This document shows positions 24,151 to 35,676 of a stretch of 64,000 nucleotides of DNA, piece by piece. Positions within the stretch are counted from its first letter, which is position 1; the number at the start of each line of letters is the position of its first letter. The stretch comes from Gnetum montanum (taxonomy: Eukaryota; Streptophyta; Gnetopsida; Gnetales; Gnetaceae), in the NCBI GenBank assembly GCA_015680685.1, contig MNCI01023407.1:72302-136301 (forward strand). The letters run 5' to 3'. The position numbers and the translations under genes are program-made. Below the pieces are notes generated by a model that was not told the origin of the DNA, ran no database searches, and saw only the letters and a list, made by a program, of their open reading frames with translations.

Positions 24151-25632
24151 CAGCAACAACAGCCCAGCAAAGTTGTAGCTACTGATCAAAAAGAGTGGAA
24201 CCCAAGAGCATCCTGGTGCATGCAATGGCAACAACAACCTCTACTTTTGTTGCTCCTATTGATTTTTTTTTTTTTTTGAAGAAAACCAATCCCCATCTGG
24301 GTTCCAAAGATAAGTTTTCTAGTGCCTATGATTTGGTGAAGCAGATGTTGTATCTCTATGTCAAGGTTGTCAAGGCTAGGGATTTGCCTGCAACTGAGGA
24401 CCTTGGTACTAGTTGTAATACCTATAGTGAAGTCAAGCTTGGAAACTACAAGGGCATTACGAAGATTGTTGAGAAAAAGAATGATCCTGAGTGGAACCAG
24501 GTGTTTTCATTTTCCAAGGAGATAATTGCAAACTTTTTTGCTAGAGGTTTTTTTATCAAGGTTAAGGTAGCTAGGAAGGATGATTTTGTGGGGATTGTCA
24601 TGTTTGATTTGGCTAAGGTATCCACAAGAGTTCCCCTTGATAGTCCTCTGGCTCCCTAGTGATACAGGCTTGAGGACAACAAGGGAGAGACCAAGGTCAA
24701 AGAAGAGCTCATGTTGTCTATTTGGATGGGTACTTAGGCTAACGAAGCATTTCCTAAAGATTGCCATTTTGATGTTGCTACTGTGAATGGTGAAGGGGTC
24801 ACTAACATAAAGTCCAAAGTGTACTTGTCCCCAAAATTGTGGTATGTCAGGGTGAATGTGATTAAGGCCTAGGACCTTGCCATTGTAGCAAATAAGGCCA
24901 AAAGTGGGTTTCTTCTAGAGCTCAGTGTTGCAGTTGGGCAGCCATTTTCTTAGGACAAGGCCTACTCAGGGTAGAAGTAGCTCCAATTCTCTATGGAATG
25001 AGGATCTATTGTTTGTTGTTGTTGAGCCTTTTGAAGAGCAGTTGTTTTTTACTATGGAAAATAGGGTTGGACGCAACATGGATGAGGTTCTTGGCAAGGC
25101 CACTACTTCACTTTCTTTGCTTGAGAGAAGGTTTGATTAGGAGCCTGTGAATTCAAAGTGGTTCTTTCTAGACAAACCCAATGCAAATGAAGGAGACAAA
25201 AAGAAGGAGAAGGATGTAGGTGGCAAGGCTCTTAGCAGGATCCATCGTAGGGCCTATGTTGATGGTGGTTAGCATGTTATTGATAAGTCCACCCTGTATA
25301 GAAATGACCTCAGACCCTCTACTAAGTAGCTATGGAAGCCTTCAATTGGAATCCTAGAGGTTGTCATATTAAGTGCTCAAAACCTACTGCCCATGAAAGC
25401 TAAGGATGGTAAAGAATCCATTGATACATATTGTGTTGCCAAGTATGGCCAGAAGTGTGTCAGGACCAAGACTATCATTGAAAGCTTCAATCCCAAGTGA
25501 AATGAGCAGTACACCTGGGAGGTCTATGATCCCTACTCTGTGATCATGGTGGAGTTCTTTACAATTTGTATCTAAAGGGAGAAAATCAAACAAGCCTAAC
25601 AATCCCAATTCTCCAAAGGACATCAAGATTGA
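24151..25632 (+). pseudogene. MCTP (multiple C2 domain and transmembrane region protein) gene fragment
   Basis: The likely start (ATG 24225, MATTTSTFVAPIDF) precedes 'LKKTNPHLGSKDKFSSAYDL', the N-terminus of plant MCTP/FTIP proteins. A first C2 domain follows ('YLYVKVVKARDLPA', 'YSEVKLGNYKG', 'KNDPEWNQVFSFSKE'; 24348-24600). The second lies about 24800-25140 ('KVYLSPKLWYVRVNVIKA', 'LWNEDLLFVVVEPFEEQL'). The third begins at 25345 ('GILEVVILSAQNLLPMKAKDG', then 'YCVAKYGQKCVRTKTI' and 'NEQYTWEVYDPYSVI'). It stops in mid third C2, so the rest of C2-3 and the C-terminal transmembrane region are absent. Many stops sit where Gln or Trp is expected (24657, 24736, 24870). Native MCTPs tether ER to plasma membrane and act in plasmodesmal trafficking; this copy cannot. 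Confidence 0.88.
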
Positions 25633-25663
25633 CAAAATGAGTTACCAAAGCCATGATTATTCT
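25633..25663. repeat. right copy of 31-bp duplication flanking the MCTP fragment
   Basis: CAAAATGAGTTACCAAAG...TTATTCT, the partner of 24120-24150. Confidence 0.8.
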
Positions 25664-26020
25664 AAATAAATCCTTCTATAATACTTTAGAGAAGGTTTCA
25701 TGGTAATCAATGCCCTCCTCTAGCTCATTTGACATTTCTAAAAGATTCCTTTTAGTCTTATAGATTCATTGTTGGGTAATTCAAAAATATTCTAAGCTTT
25801 GATTTTTTTTTGAGCTATAAGACTTTGATTTCTTTATGGCATCATACCAAAGTGTGAAGTTTCCTCCACTAATGGCTTATGAAAATGAAAAGGGATCATC
25901 CTTGGAAGATTACCAATTTCTCTTTATCTTTTAGAGATTCATTAGATTCCTTTATTTCCTCAACTATAACATTCAAGGAAATTCTCTTCCACTAAATTTT
26001 AAGATCCTTAAAAATTTAGC
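25633..26020 (-). pseudogene. Copia RT, N-terminal part
   Basis: The sense strand reads toward lower coordinates: linker and early RT, with 'ELEEGIDYHETFSKVL' followed by a stop (TAG) and 'KDLFRIIMALVTHF'. The reading is cut at 25633 by the MCTP fragment. Multiple stops. Confidence 0.65.
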
Positions 26021-26294
26021 TTTTCCATGTAAAATTAAACCTTCCTATGGGTAGCGGTTGCATCACGCATGAATTTACATGTCAAATTCATTAATAAGAC
26101 TAGTAAATCTAAAATAAATAATCCATACCCACAAGCATAGGAACATTTAATTTAGCACTATCTTATACCAATTAGATCATAGTAATAACCACCTCCCTAT
26201 GGGACCAAGTAATTAACTTATGAACTAATTGCAATTCTTTAAATGACACCATTATCTTAGAAACATTGTTATGACTTAAGGTGTTGTGGCTACC
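25664..26294. other. Copia remnant up to element C, with target duplication
   Basis: Besides the RT remnant there is no gene. Positions 26290-26294 are CTACC, the left target-site duplication of element C (right copy 47907-47911). Confidence 0.75.
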
Positions 26295-27186
26295 TAATGA
26301 GTTGTGGTTGGTTGTGTCGCCAAGGCCTTGTCAACTTAACTCTGTCAACTAGGCCTTGTTGATGCATCATTTCATGCATCGAATTGGCCCTGTTAAAACA
26401 AGGTCTGCTTTTTCCTATAAATACAAGCTCATTAGCTACATTTAAGGAATGTCTTATCATAGTAGTAGTAGATCTGTTGCAACTTTTCCATTTGAGAGTT
26501 AGAATATTTTCCCAAGTGCCCATAGTAGGAGTCATTAAGTGTACAAATCTTTATTTTAGCATTGTTGTACCTAAGCACGACAATGTGTATGGCAATAAAG
26601 ATGAGCTTCTTGATAAACCTTGTAGCATTCTGGATAGTTTAGATCTTTATTCATGCATTTAATGTTTTTAGTCATTTATTCAATGTTTTCCATTAATTAA
26701 GCTAATTGATCTAAATAAGCTAAATAGACTAAGCACATAAGTATGACTACTTTGAGCTTAAGCACGTCTGCACTTGGTAATCCTAGTAGTGGTATTGCTT
26801 AGTGTGCCCAATAGCATAGCGCTTGGTAACCTAGCAATGGATATGTGGGTTCAAGACGTGTACAAAAAGTGGGGACAAATGCTTATGTTAGGATGAGCTA
26901 GAGACTAGTTAGATTAAATTAGCTATTAAATTATGTTACTTTTCTCTTTAAGGGCTAAGAACACATAAACATAAAAAAGAATAAAAATCATATACCTAAA
27001 TTACACTTAACCATACCATGACCATCACAAGTGTAATGGAGAAGAAAATGACTAACCTTAGGACAAGATTCACTTCCTAGATGACTAGTGCACTAGAAGA
27101 CATAGAGTCCTTGGAATTCAACCAGATCATGTGTGAACACTTAGTGATTCGTATGGTTAAGAGTAGGGGTACCTCGTCACTCATCA
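26295..27186 (+). repeat. 5' LTR of element C
   Basis: The start reads TAATGAG (the 3' LTR has TGATGAG, so one transition) and the end is CTCATCA. U3 carries GTCAAC/GTCGAC-type motifs (26315-26400) and TATAAATA at 26416-26423. The short frame at 26384-26662 is LTR sequence, not a gene. Confidence 0.95.
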
Positions 27187-27187
27187 T

Positions 27188-27205
27188 TGGTGCCGTTGCT
27201 AGGGA
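27188..27205 (+). promoter_or_regulatory. primer-binding site of element C
   Basis: TGGTGCCGTTGCTAGGGA, a lightly mutated TGGCGCCGTTGCCGGGGA. That is the complement of the plant tRNA-Asp 3' end and the known primer site of Athila-type elements. Confidence 0.85.
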
Positions 27206-27333
27206 CTCTGTTGAAACATGCACTATCTAGGATTAGTGAATATTATCTATATCATTGGATGAACTCTTGATCAACATCACTCTCACACGACATATAACTA
27301 CTAAGCACATTGATAATTTATTTGTTTTGCAAA

Positions 27334-29800
27334 ATGTCTTCTTCTTCTCACATGCATGAAGATGTCAAACCATCGGTCCCACAAGAGTGCAAAGTGGTAT
27401 ATACTCATCCAGATGAGTATGTACCAAATTTCACCTTCATCCTACATCAAGATGAATAGCTACAATTGCATGATATGGAGGGCAACATCATCTTGCCCCT
27501 TGATCGATCTATGCTTGGGATGCTACTTCAAACCCTGAAGAAGTTAGGCATCTCATATCTTCATGAGGAATACGTTGTGGATAATCATGACACTCAAGAT
27601 TACCATCCCACTGAAACACAACATAAGCGAGATCGACACTAGGCAAGCACCATGAGTTTGCAAATGGAAAACATTTTACTAATCCCTTGTTCCTGCTAAA
27701 ACAAGATGACAATGTGGATCCTCCTCCTAAGTATTTTCAATATGAAAATTCTCCACCCTTTGTTATTGGTGATGAGGATGTGACCATGAACCTACAATCC
27801 ACTATTCATAAACCAGGTTTGGAAAAAAGTGACAGTTAAGCTAGGGACTTAGGTAAACATCATAATGGCAAGGGATCTAAGGATGGTAGTCGTAATAAAC
27901 AAAGAGGTGGTGGCAGACACTATGATGGTGGTGGTGGCCCACCTCCTCTTCATCCTCCTCATTTGGTTCTAAACATTCCTCTTCATCTTCTGATTCTCAT
28001 AAAAGCCACCATCGAAATAATCATGGTGAAGGTGATCAATGAGACAATAGATACCATTAAGTCCATCAAGAGTGTAGAGGTGATAACAACCATCATTTTC
28101 ACAACCATGATGATGAACCTCTATTGGCAACTCGAAGTATGCTCAACATTGCAAAGGCAATAAAGATCCCAACAAGCATATGAAAGATAGCTAGATCAAG
28201 CACTTAGACATGAATAATATCCCACGATTTGAGGGGGGGATACAATTCTGATCCAAAGAATCATCTACAAGCTTTCCATGATGCTTGTGCCTTACAGAAC
28301 ATTAAAAATGACTAGTAGAAACTTAAGCTTATCCTGAGGACACTCATAAAGGAACCTAAGAGTTGGTATCGATCCTTGGAACTAGAATCCATTCACCGAT
28401 GAAGTACCATGTTAGAGCTATTTAATGAAAAATACTAGATGTACTCTAGAGTATCTAATCTGAGAAGGAAAATCCAAGGTCAGAAACAGGGAACACATGA
28501 ACCCTTGGATGCCACCATGGGTAGATATTATTCACTCTTACATCGATGCCTTGGCCATGGTTATTCTCAAAGGGAACAGCTTCACCACATCATAAATGGG
28601 CTTAGAGCAGGAACTAGAAAAACTCTTGGGGTTTATGCCTAAGGGAGACTATTTGAATTAAGAGCTCATAAAATCCAAAGGCTTATAGAGTAGGTAGTAA
28701 AAAAAGTAGGTGAGTTGTGAAAGAGGGAAAGTATAGAAGAGTATAATAGGGACCCTTCCATCAAGAAACAGGAGGTCTAATTTTGTGACAAGTAGGAGTC
28801 ACCACTCGATGAAGTGGTGAACAAGAAAACCTTGCCCATCCAAAAATCTATTTTTGATATTTTGACAAAGGTTGATAAATTATGGGACCCTTTGGATGAA
28901 AAATTCCAAATTGCTATGAAGATTACTAAAGAATCCAAAGACCAAAATAATGATCATAGCTGCAAGACGTGAAAAGAAGCTAAATGTGTCTATTAGAAAG
29001 AAAAGGGCAAAGCTACTATAGTAGAGGAAGTTATGGAGATAAAATTCAAAGATGATACTAGTTGTGAAATTTGTTAATACAAACATCCAAAGGGCTATCA
29101 CCCTGTGGTGTCACACTTACAAGAGTATGGGATGTACACATTGAATCCTTGACTAGCATGTAGGCAAGCACCTAGAAAATTGCCTTATCCTGAAGGTAAT
29201 CCAAAGTAGTTTCACCAGCAACAACAAGCTTATTACCCAAGTGGAGCTCCACCAAAACCATATGAATAATACCAACAGTGGCACTAACCAGAATCATAGG
29301 GAATTCCACTACCAAGGTAGCAATATCCTTATAGGAAACCAAATCCATACGGTTACTATGTTCAACAACCCATCTCTCCAAAAAGTTCTACAAGCCATGC
29401 CTCATTTTAGCATCACTATTACCCTATGAAGTATCATTGAATACATTCATCATCTACTCAAGGCGAGAACCCATACTCATACCATCCTCTACATCTATCT
29501 ACATACATCCCTCCACCATTAATCCAATTACCTCTTACTTTGTCATGTAGGACGAAATTCCTCCATAGCCATAGCAAAGAAATGGTACAAGGGTAGTACA
29601 TTCACAACCGGATTTCCAATTGAATGGCTTAAATAATCAATCCAAGAAATGACCCTTTTTCTGACCTAACAGTCCTTCCAAACCTTCACAACCTAATGTG
29701 ACTAATCACCCTACATCTCCAACACCCTCATCCTCTGCATCAAACACCTTTAAGTACCCTTCAAACCAAATGCTACCTTGGATCAATACTATGATGTTAA
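27334..29800 (+). pseudogene. element C: gag
   Basis: The start at 27334 gives MSSSSHMHEDV, and 'VYTHPDEYVPNFTFILHQD' follows. Element F starts the same way at 55625. The capsid-type region is near 28330-28650 ('EPKSWYRSLE', 'HRCLGHGYSQREQLHHIING'). The nucleic-acid-binding knuckle near 29062-29095 reads CEIC-stop-YKHPKGYH, with the last Cys replaced by His. A Pro/Gln/Tyr-rich tail follows to about 29800. Gag would assemble particles. Numerous stops and frameshifts. Confidence 0.75.
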
Positions 29801-29841
29801 CTCATGCTATTTCTGATTAGATCAAGTCTGGCAATCTTCCC

Positions 29842-30288
29842 ATGAAAAGATCTAACCCAAGAAGTCCTTTCATTTACCTGCAAATCACTGGACATGAGCC
29901 ATGCAAGGCTCTTCTTGATTCTAGTTCTAGTGTCAGTTTCATCTCTCATGACATGTATAAGATCTGGAACCTACCACCTCTCAAGAAAAGAAACATTATT
30001 TTAGAATTGGTAGACCAATCAATTACTATTCCTCTGGGATTAGTGGTGGACATTGTGACCACAATTATTGGGTGGTCCTATCTTATCGATTTTCTAGTGA
30101 TCAAGGTTGAAAAATACAAAGGTGACTTCCCCATCATTATGGGAAGGGCTTGGTTGAGCACGGTCAATGCACGTATAGGCATAAGGAACCTATCCTTAGA
30201 ATTCTCCAAGGAAAATGAATTTGGAAAGTTAGAGAACAAGTGCACTCCATGCATTGCGTACAATGATAATGGGTGCAATTGTGTGTAG
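29842..30288 (+). pseudogene. element C: aspartic protease
   Basis: Open frame of 148 codons. 'EPCKALLDSSSSVSFISHDM' has the active-site Asp in LLDSSSS where most retropepsins have DTG or DSG; relatives here also read LLDS. It continues 'LELVDQSITIPLGLVVDI', then 'FPIIMGRAWLSTVNARIG', the C-terminal strand of the fold. The frame ends at a TAG after 'CNCV'. It is the best preserved protease in the window but part of a dead polyprotein. Confidence 0.82.
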
Positions 30289-30431
30289 AAAAGCTAGTTT
30301 TTTAAAAGTACATCTATTAAAGCATGTAATCAGTGTGCACAAGAAATAGAAATACAAAGGTGCCTATATGCAATAGCCACAAAGTAGGTGAGCACCTAGT
30401 GGGTGATTGCTGACTCAAGTAGTAGCACATT

Positions 30432-31668
30432 ATGCATGCAAGAACTAAGAGCCTAACATGTGCATATGTTGAAAGCATGGATAAACTTGAGCAAGTTCAT
30501 CACCAGCTCTATGATAATGAAGATGCTGATACCTATTGGGGAGAGTTTGAAATCCCTAATAACTTCAAGCAAGAGCCCCTAGAGCTAAAAAATTTACCAG
30601 TTGACATGGAGTATGTATTCTTAAACAATGGTCAACTAGTTATAATTAATGCCAAACTTGCTCCTAAACAAAAAAGAAAAGTTGTTAAAGGTGGTTAACA
30701 AATTTCCAATAGCCTTTGCTTGGTCATATCTTAAAAAGGCAAGAATCAATCTAAGGATATGCTAGCATTACATTTACACCTACCCAGCCATGAAACCAAG
30801 AAGGTAGCCACAAAGGCAAGTGAATCCAAAATTGAAGCGTATTGTTAAAGAGAAAATAGAGCAACTCCTTGAGGTAGGGTTCATCTATCCCATTGTGGAT
30901 AGTAAGTGGGTTAGTCCACTTGTAATTGTGCCAAAGAAAGATGGCAAATGGCATGTTTGCATCAACTTTAGGTTGTTGAACATGGTGACATTTAAACATC
31001 ACTTTCCATTATCATTTTTGAATCAAGTGTTGGAAACCATATCTAGGAATTACTATTATAGCTTCTTGGATGGTTATAGTGGCTATAACCAAATCCAAAT
31101 TGCACTAGAAAATCAAGCCAAGACAATATTCACGAGTCCCTAGGAAAATTTTTCATATTGTAAGATGTCATTTGGTCTATGCAACCCTGCAACATTTCAA
31201 TGTTTGGTTGTTAGTATTTTCCAATAGCAAATCGGTAGTGTTGTGGAAGTCTTCATGGATAATTTCTCCACCTATGGAGCTATGTTTGAGCAAGTCTTGG
31301 ACCACCTTGAGCAAGTACTAAAGAGATGTGTCGAAACAAATATGTGGCACAATTGGAAAAAGATTCATCTCATGGTCCAAGAATGCATTGTGTTGGGGCA
31401 TTGAATTTCACAAGAAGGGATTGAGGTCAACCCAAAAAAGATAAGGGTCATCGAAGGAATTACACACCAACTAGAGATGATTAAAGATGTCAGATCATTC
31501 CTTAGACATACAGGCTACTACTAGCAATTCATAGAGAATTTCTCTAAGATCACAAAGTTGTCAGTCAAGCTTACAAAGAAAGATATTTTGTTCATCTAGA
31601 CCAAGGAGTGCGAACATGCATTCCAACAATTAAAGAAATAAATCATAGAAACTCTAATTTTATAGGCA
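30432..31668 (+). pseudogene. element C: linker and reverse transcriptase
   Basis: The linker frame (30432-30698) ends 'DMEYVFLNNGQLVIINAKL'. RT starts near 30820 with 'EQLLEVGFIYPIVDSKWV', then 'PLVIVPKKDGKWHVCINFRL' and 'YYSFLDGYSGYNQIQIA'. A stop replaces Trp at 31141. The catalytic box reads FMDNFS (31252-31269), so the second Asp of FMDD has become Asn. RT continues to the thumb near 31600. The frame is then cut at 31669-31673 by element D; RNase H resumes at 40077. Confidence 0.85.
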
Positions 31669-31673
31669 CTAGA

Positions 31674-32851
31674 TGAAACATCACAAAATTTTGGGTCTTG
31701 GCATCTCGACTGCAAATTTGGCTAAGTATCAAAATGGTGGACTTTGCCCAAATTTTTCTAAGTGTTAAGTGTAGTTACCTTCAACTACTAGTTTTGCAAT
31801 ATTTTTTTCTAACTATTGAGTTACGCATCCTATGTGTAACATGGGGTGAGTGTAGCAACTAGAGTTAGAAAATTTTTGAACTTTTCTGGTCACCTTCAAA
31901 CTTAGAAATTTTTTTGAATTTTTCTCATAGTCCCACCTATCACACTACCACGTGGTGCTTGATCCACATTTTGGGCTAACCCTAGTCCTATAAATACCCC
32001 TTGACCTCCAATGTTTTAAAAATTGGCATTCTCAAGTGATTGACATTCCTAGGTGGTTGGCATTCTCAAACAGTTGGCATTCCCAATTGGTTGGCATTCC
32101 TTGGACATGAGCATTTTTAGCACTTGGCATTTGGCATTTGGTACTAAGCATATTTGGGCGAATGAGACCCAGATGCACTAGTAGAGAGGTAGAGTTGCAT
32201 TCTACGACCCACTACAGCCCCATCGTAGCCTTGCAGGACATCATAGCCCATGGTACACTATGGCGACCAACCCAGCAGACATGGTTCATCATAGCAAGCA
32301 CTAGACTTCATGACCTAACACCACCAAGACTGTGACTATGCTTCCACTATGCCTGTTGTACACTATGTACCTTCCAAGATCCTTTTTGAGTTAACTATGT
32401 TTCCATTTGGGGTGGTGTTCTATTTTTCTCTTCTCTTTTTAGCATTTTATTGGATTTTTTCATCTTTTTGCACTTTTTCACATGTCATCGTGCTATACTA
32501 CGCCTAGGTCGTAGTCTCCGTGAGTTGACATTCTCATTTTGGTTGAAACCGTTAGCTATGCTTACCTCCATTCTGTGGCTACACTCTACACTTAGCACCA
32601 TGAAGCACCACTTTGACGTTTAGCATTATTTTGCATTATTTGTACTTGCATTTTGGCTAACCATGCCACCTTCCCCCTTCGGTTGCACCCACCATCCCAA
32701 TTGCAATCAACAAAGTCCTTGTTTGATTGACAAGACCATCCAGGGCACTCTGCCTTCATTTTCTAGCAAGGCCCTTGCGTGGAGGTGGGTTAAGGCTATG
32801 CATCCGTTGATCCCTTGGTGATTCCAACCACTGATGTTTTTGGTCATTATA
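31674..32851 (+). repeat. 5' LTR of element D
   Basis: Starts TGAAACATC and ends CATTATA. TATAAATA is at 31989-31996. Directly after it come five 17-bp repeats (ttggcattcycaarygg; 32023-32107). Confidence 0.93.
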
Positions 32852-32858
32852 GTTTTTT

Positions 32859-32878
32859 TGGCACTAGAAGAAGGGCCT
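32859..32878 (+). promoter_or_regulatory. primer-binding site of element D
   Basis: TGGCACTAGAAGAAGGGCCT, 7 bases inside the 5' LTR. Nearly the same as the site of element B; the tRNA is not identified. Confidence 0.6.
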
Positions 32879-33388
32879 CGTCATTTCCATTTGAATTTTC
32901 TGATTGTTGTCCCACGTGCTCTTTCCACCACCGGTTGGTGTAGGTTGGATCTCGTCGTTGGTTCCCTTAGAACCCCACTGGACAAAAGCCAAAGCGTATC
33001 TTTAGCACTTGACCAAAATTCTAGATGCTTGGGAGAGCATAGCTAGCTCTCAACGTAGAGAGCATAGCCAACTCTAGTGTAGCAAGTGTAGCACCAGAGT
33101 TAGCCATTTTTAGTAGCTTTCATAGTTAGCATTTTTTTTTTTGCATTTCCATACTTGGCATTTTTTCTACATTTCCATACTTAGCATTTTTTTTCTTCAT
33201 TTTCATACTTAGTCAATTTTTTGCAGTTTCCATACTTATTGATTTTTCTACATTTTTACACTTTTCCATTTTTCTACACTTTTATATTTATCCATTTTTC
33301 TACTACTAGCAAACTTAGTCATTTTTCTACAATTTTTAGAGTTAGCCATTTTTTGCAAACAAAAACTCTCACAACTTGATCTGTGAAC
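32879..33388 (+). other. element D: leader with T-rich repeats
   Basis: No gene. From about 33110 to 33360 it is built of imperfect units of ~28-30 bp containing 'catacttagcatttttt' or 'ctacatttccatactta'. Confidence 0.7.
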
Positions 33389-35575
33389 ATGAATCAAGAT
33401 CAACTTTCCACATCAATGTCTAACACATTTGACACCATGATCCATCAAAAGTGTGCTATGCTAAGCCACAAACAATACAACTTTGTTTGTGCCAAAATCC
33501 AAGCAGGATTACTAGTGGATCACCTTGACCTAGAGGTAAAACAAGATTATGAACAAGTCCACTAGAATGGATGGGAGAATGGATGGGAGAACAACCCCTT
33601 CTTGTTCAACATAATCCCACTCACAAAGTCCTACCACCATCTATTGTCCCAACTCATCCATACAAATGAGCATGATGCAGGGACAACCTATGAGGAAGTC
33701 TCACAGGAGGAAGAAGATGAGTTTGAGGCCTGCTCTGAACGTAAGAGCCCCCTCTACATTGTCTTCCAATAATCGCTTCCTAGTATAGCCCCTCCTTGAT
33801 TTGGTTCACCTGTCCTCTCCGAGATGGTGACCATGCCAATTCAGCCTTCCTTACAAGTGATTGCTACATTTTCCCAACCCTATGCTCATGCAGAGGCTGC
33901 ATCCCAACCTTAAATGATTCAAGCATCCTATGTCTTGCTTGTCTCATCGGTGCCCACGACATCCATCCAATCCACTTGTGTGTGGCCTACCTTAGTCATC
34001 ACACCCATCACTCAGCCAATGCATCAACTAAACCCATCCGCTATGACGTTAAGCTAGCAATGATGATTTGCTACAATGTTAAACTTACAACAACAATTCA
34101 CTATGACATTAAACTAGCAAAGATCATCTGCTAGGATGTTAAACCGGCAATGACCATCCACTATGACATTAAATTGGCAAACTCTGAAACCAACAATCCA
34201 ACCCTATGCTATGCAACCAATACAAGCCTAGCCAATACAACCTACTAGCACATCCCCAAGCTTGGATCAGGCATTCTCACTAATCCAAAGTTTGATGAAG
34301 GAGATCAACCAACTCAAAGTTGCCTCCTCTGAAACTATCAAGGTGGTGGACTTCTACCAAGATGACCCCATAAGTCCTACAATCCCACCCCTAACTCTCC
34401 CAACTGGGGTCCAACTACCTCAACTCACCAAGTATAATGGTAAAGGGGATCCCAACACACACTTGGTCACATTTCCATCTGAGTGCCTACTCCTTCAAGC
34501 CTGGACACACACCATCATGTGCATGTTCCCCATGTCACTCATTGGCAAGGACTTAGACTATTATCATGTGCTACCTAAGGCCTCAATCTCTTCTTTTGAG
34601 GATCTCATAAGCCAATTTGTGACTTGCTTCAAGTACAACCTGAAGCCTAAAGTAACCCTCAACCAACTCATGTAAGTCAAGCAAGGGCCCCTAGAGCCCA
34701 TGCCAAAATTCCTCCAATGCTGGAGCATTGCATTGAGTGAAATGCATGAACCCCTAGTAGAGATGCACCTATTGACCATCTTCAAAGGTGCTGTAAATGA
34801 CCTTATCAAGTCCAAACTATATTACCTAGCCCTAAAGTCACTCAGCCAATCCTTTGCCTAAACAAAAGGCATAGAAGAGGCAACCGAAGCTAGTAATGAC
34901 CCAGCCTACATGGCCTACAAAAACCAACATGCACATAAGCAAAATGCAACAATGGAAATAGGAGCCACAAGAACAAAAGGAACCAATCGAGGCCTAACGA
35001 CCAAGCAACCTAAGGCCCCAGCTCACAAAGCCACCAACTCTAGCACCAACTCACCTACATTAGCAGGAGCTACCCCAAGGCCTAGCTTTAAGTGCAAGGA
35101 TCACTCAAAGTATACACCACTACCAAAGGAACCCTCTAAACTATTGGATAAACTCTTGAAAGCTGAGTAAATCCGACACAAATGAGTATTAGAAATTGCC
35201 CGCCAATGACACGATTAGTACTATAAGCTACTAAGGAATCCCACCTTAGCAATACCAAACATGCCCCCGATCCCACAACATTTCCAACTAGAACAATACT
35301 GTCATTACCACCAACTATCTAGTCATAGTAAAGATAACTATCATGCTTTTCAAGATGACTTACAAAGAATGATAGAACGGAGCCAATTGGTGCTTGATGC
35401 AGTAACCCAATCCAACACAGATGATGCCCCCTATGTTATAAACTCTATTAGTGTAGGTGGCAAGTCTAAATTCACCCAAAAACCTTTTATGGTCCACGTG
35501 CCTCCTAACAAGGCAAGGATCCCCTTAGCCTCCACAAGCAAGATGCCTCCCTTCATTATCAAAGTGCCACCTTGA
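33389..35575 (+). pseudogene. element D: gag
   Basis: The ATG at 33389 gives MNQDQLSTSMSNTFDTM. The capsid region is clear at 34262-34675: 'LPQLTKYNGKGDPNTHLVTF' followed by 'LIGKDLDYYHVLP' and 'SISSFEDLISQFVTCFKYN', the pattern of plant retrotransposon gag domains (a 'Y.G..DP..H...F' entry and 'F..L...F...F'). A later block (34910-35170) is Lys/Thr/Pro-rich. 'LEQYCHYHQLSSHSKDNYHAF' (35279-35341) is a CxxHx7 knuckle-like motif. Five in-frame copies of a 10-residue unit (YDVKLAMTIH-like) lie at 34041-34190. Stops and shifts break the frame. Confidence 0.75.
34041..34190 (+). repeat. element D: 30-bp repeat, cluster 1 (five copies)
   Basis: CTATGACRTTAAACTAGCA cores start at 34041, 34071, 34101, 34131 and 34161, exactly 30 bp apart. 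The array stays in frame within gag. Confidence 0.92.
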
Positions 35576-35621
35576 GCACCCACAACACCCTTTGTGGTCA
35601 AGGTCTCATAGTAATCGTCCA

Positions 35622-35676
35622 CTAAGATATTAAATTGGCAACCAAACCAACTATCTGCTAAGATGTTAAACTGGCA
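35622..35676 (+). repeat. element D: same repeat core, cluster 2 (two copies)
   Basis: CTAAGATATTAAATTGGCA at 35622 and CTAAGATGTTAAACTGGCA at 35658, 36 bp apart, at the end of the gag region. Confidence 0.85.

Larger units (their letters stand above)
22861..26289 (-). mobile_element. decayed Copia-type element
   Basis: The - strand holds Copia RT residues on both sides of the MCTP fragment: 'EGIDYHETFSKVL' then 'FRIIMALVTHF' (25740-25640), and 'VTHFELEVQQIDVKMIF' (24130-24080). These are the 'DY.ETFSPV...R..MALVAHF.LELHQMDVKTAFL' stretch of plant Copia RT. Lower coordinates (22861-23200) look like downstream UTR/LTR with a duplicated block and 'ctcccacttgacccac'. The 5' part appears to continue beyond element C at 47912-48128. 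No intact frame remains. Confidence 0.65.

Noticed and set aside
24028-24237. A 69-codon - strand frame as a small gene
   Set aside because: Its second half is Copia RT sequence and its first half is antisense MCTP; it crosses the insertion boundary.
34041-34190. 30-bp regular repeats considered as CRISPR or as a bacterial repeat protein
   Set aside because: Repeats are contiguous and degenerate, and lie in a retrotransposon gag.
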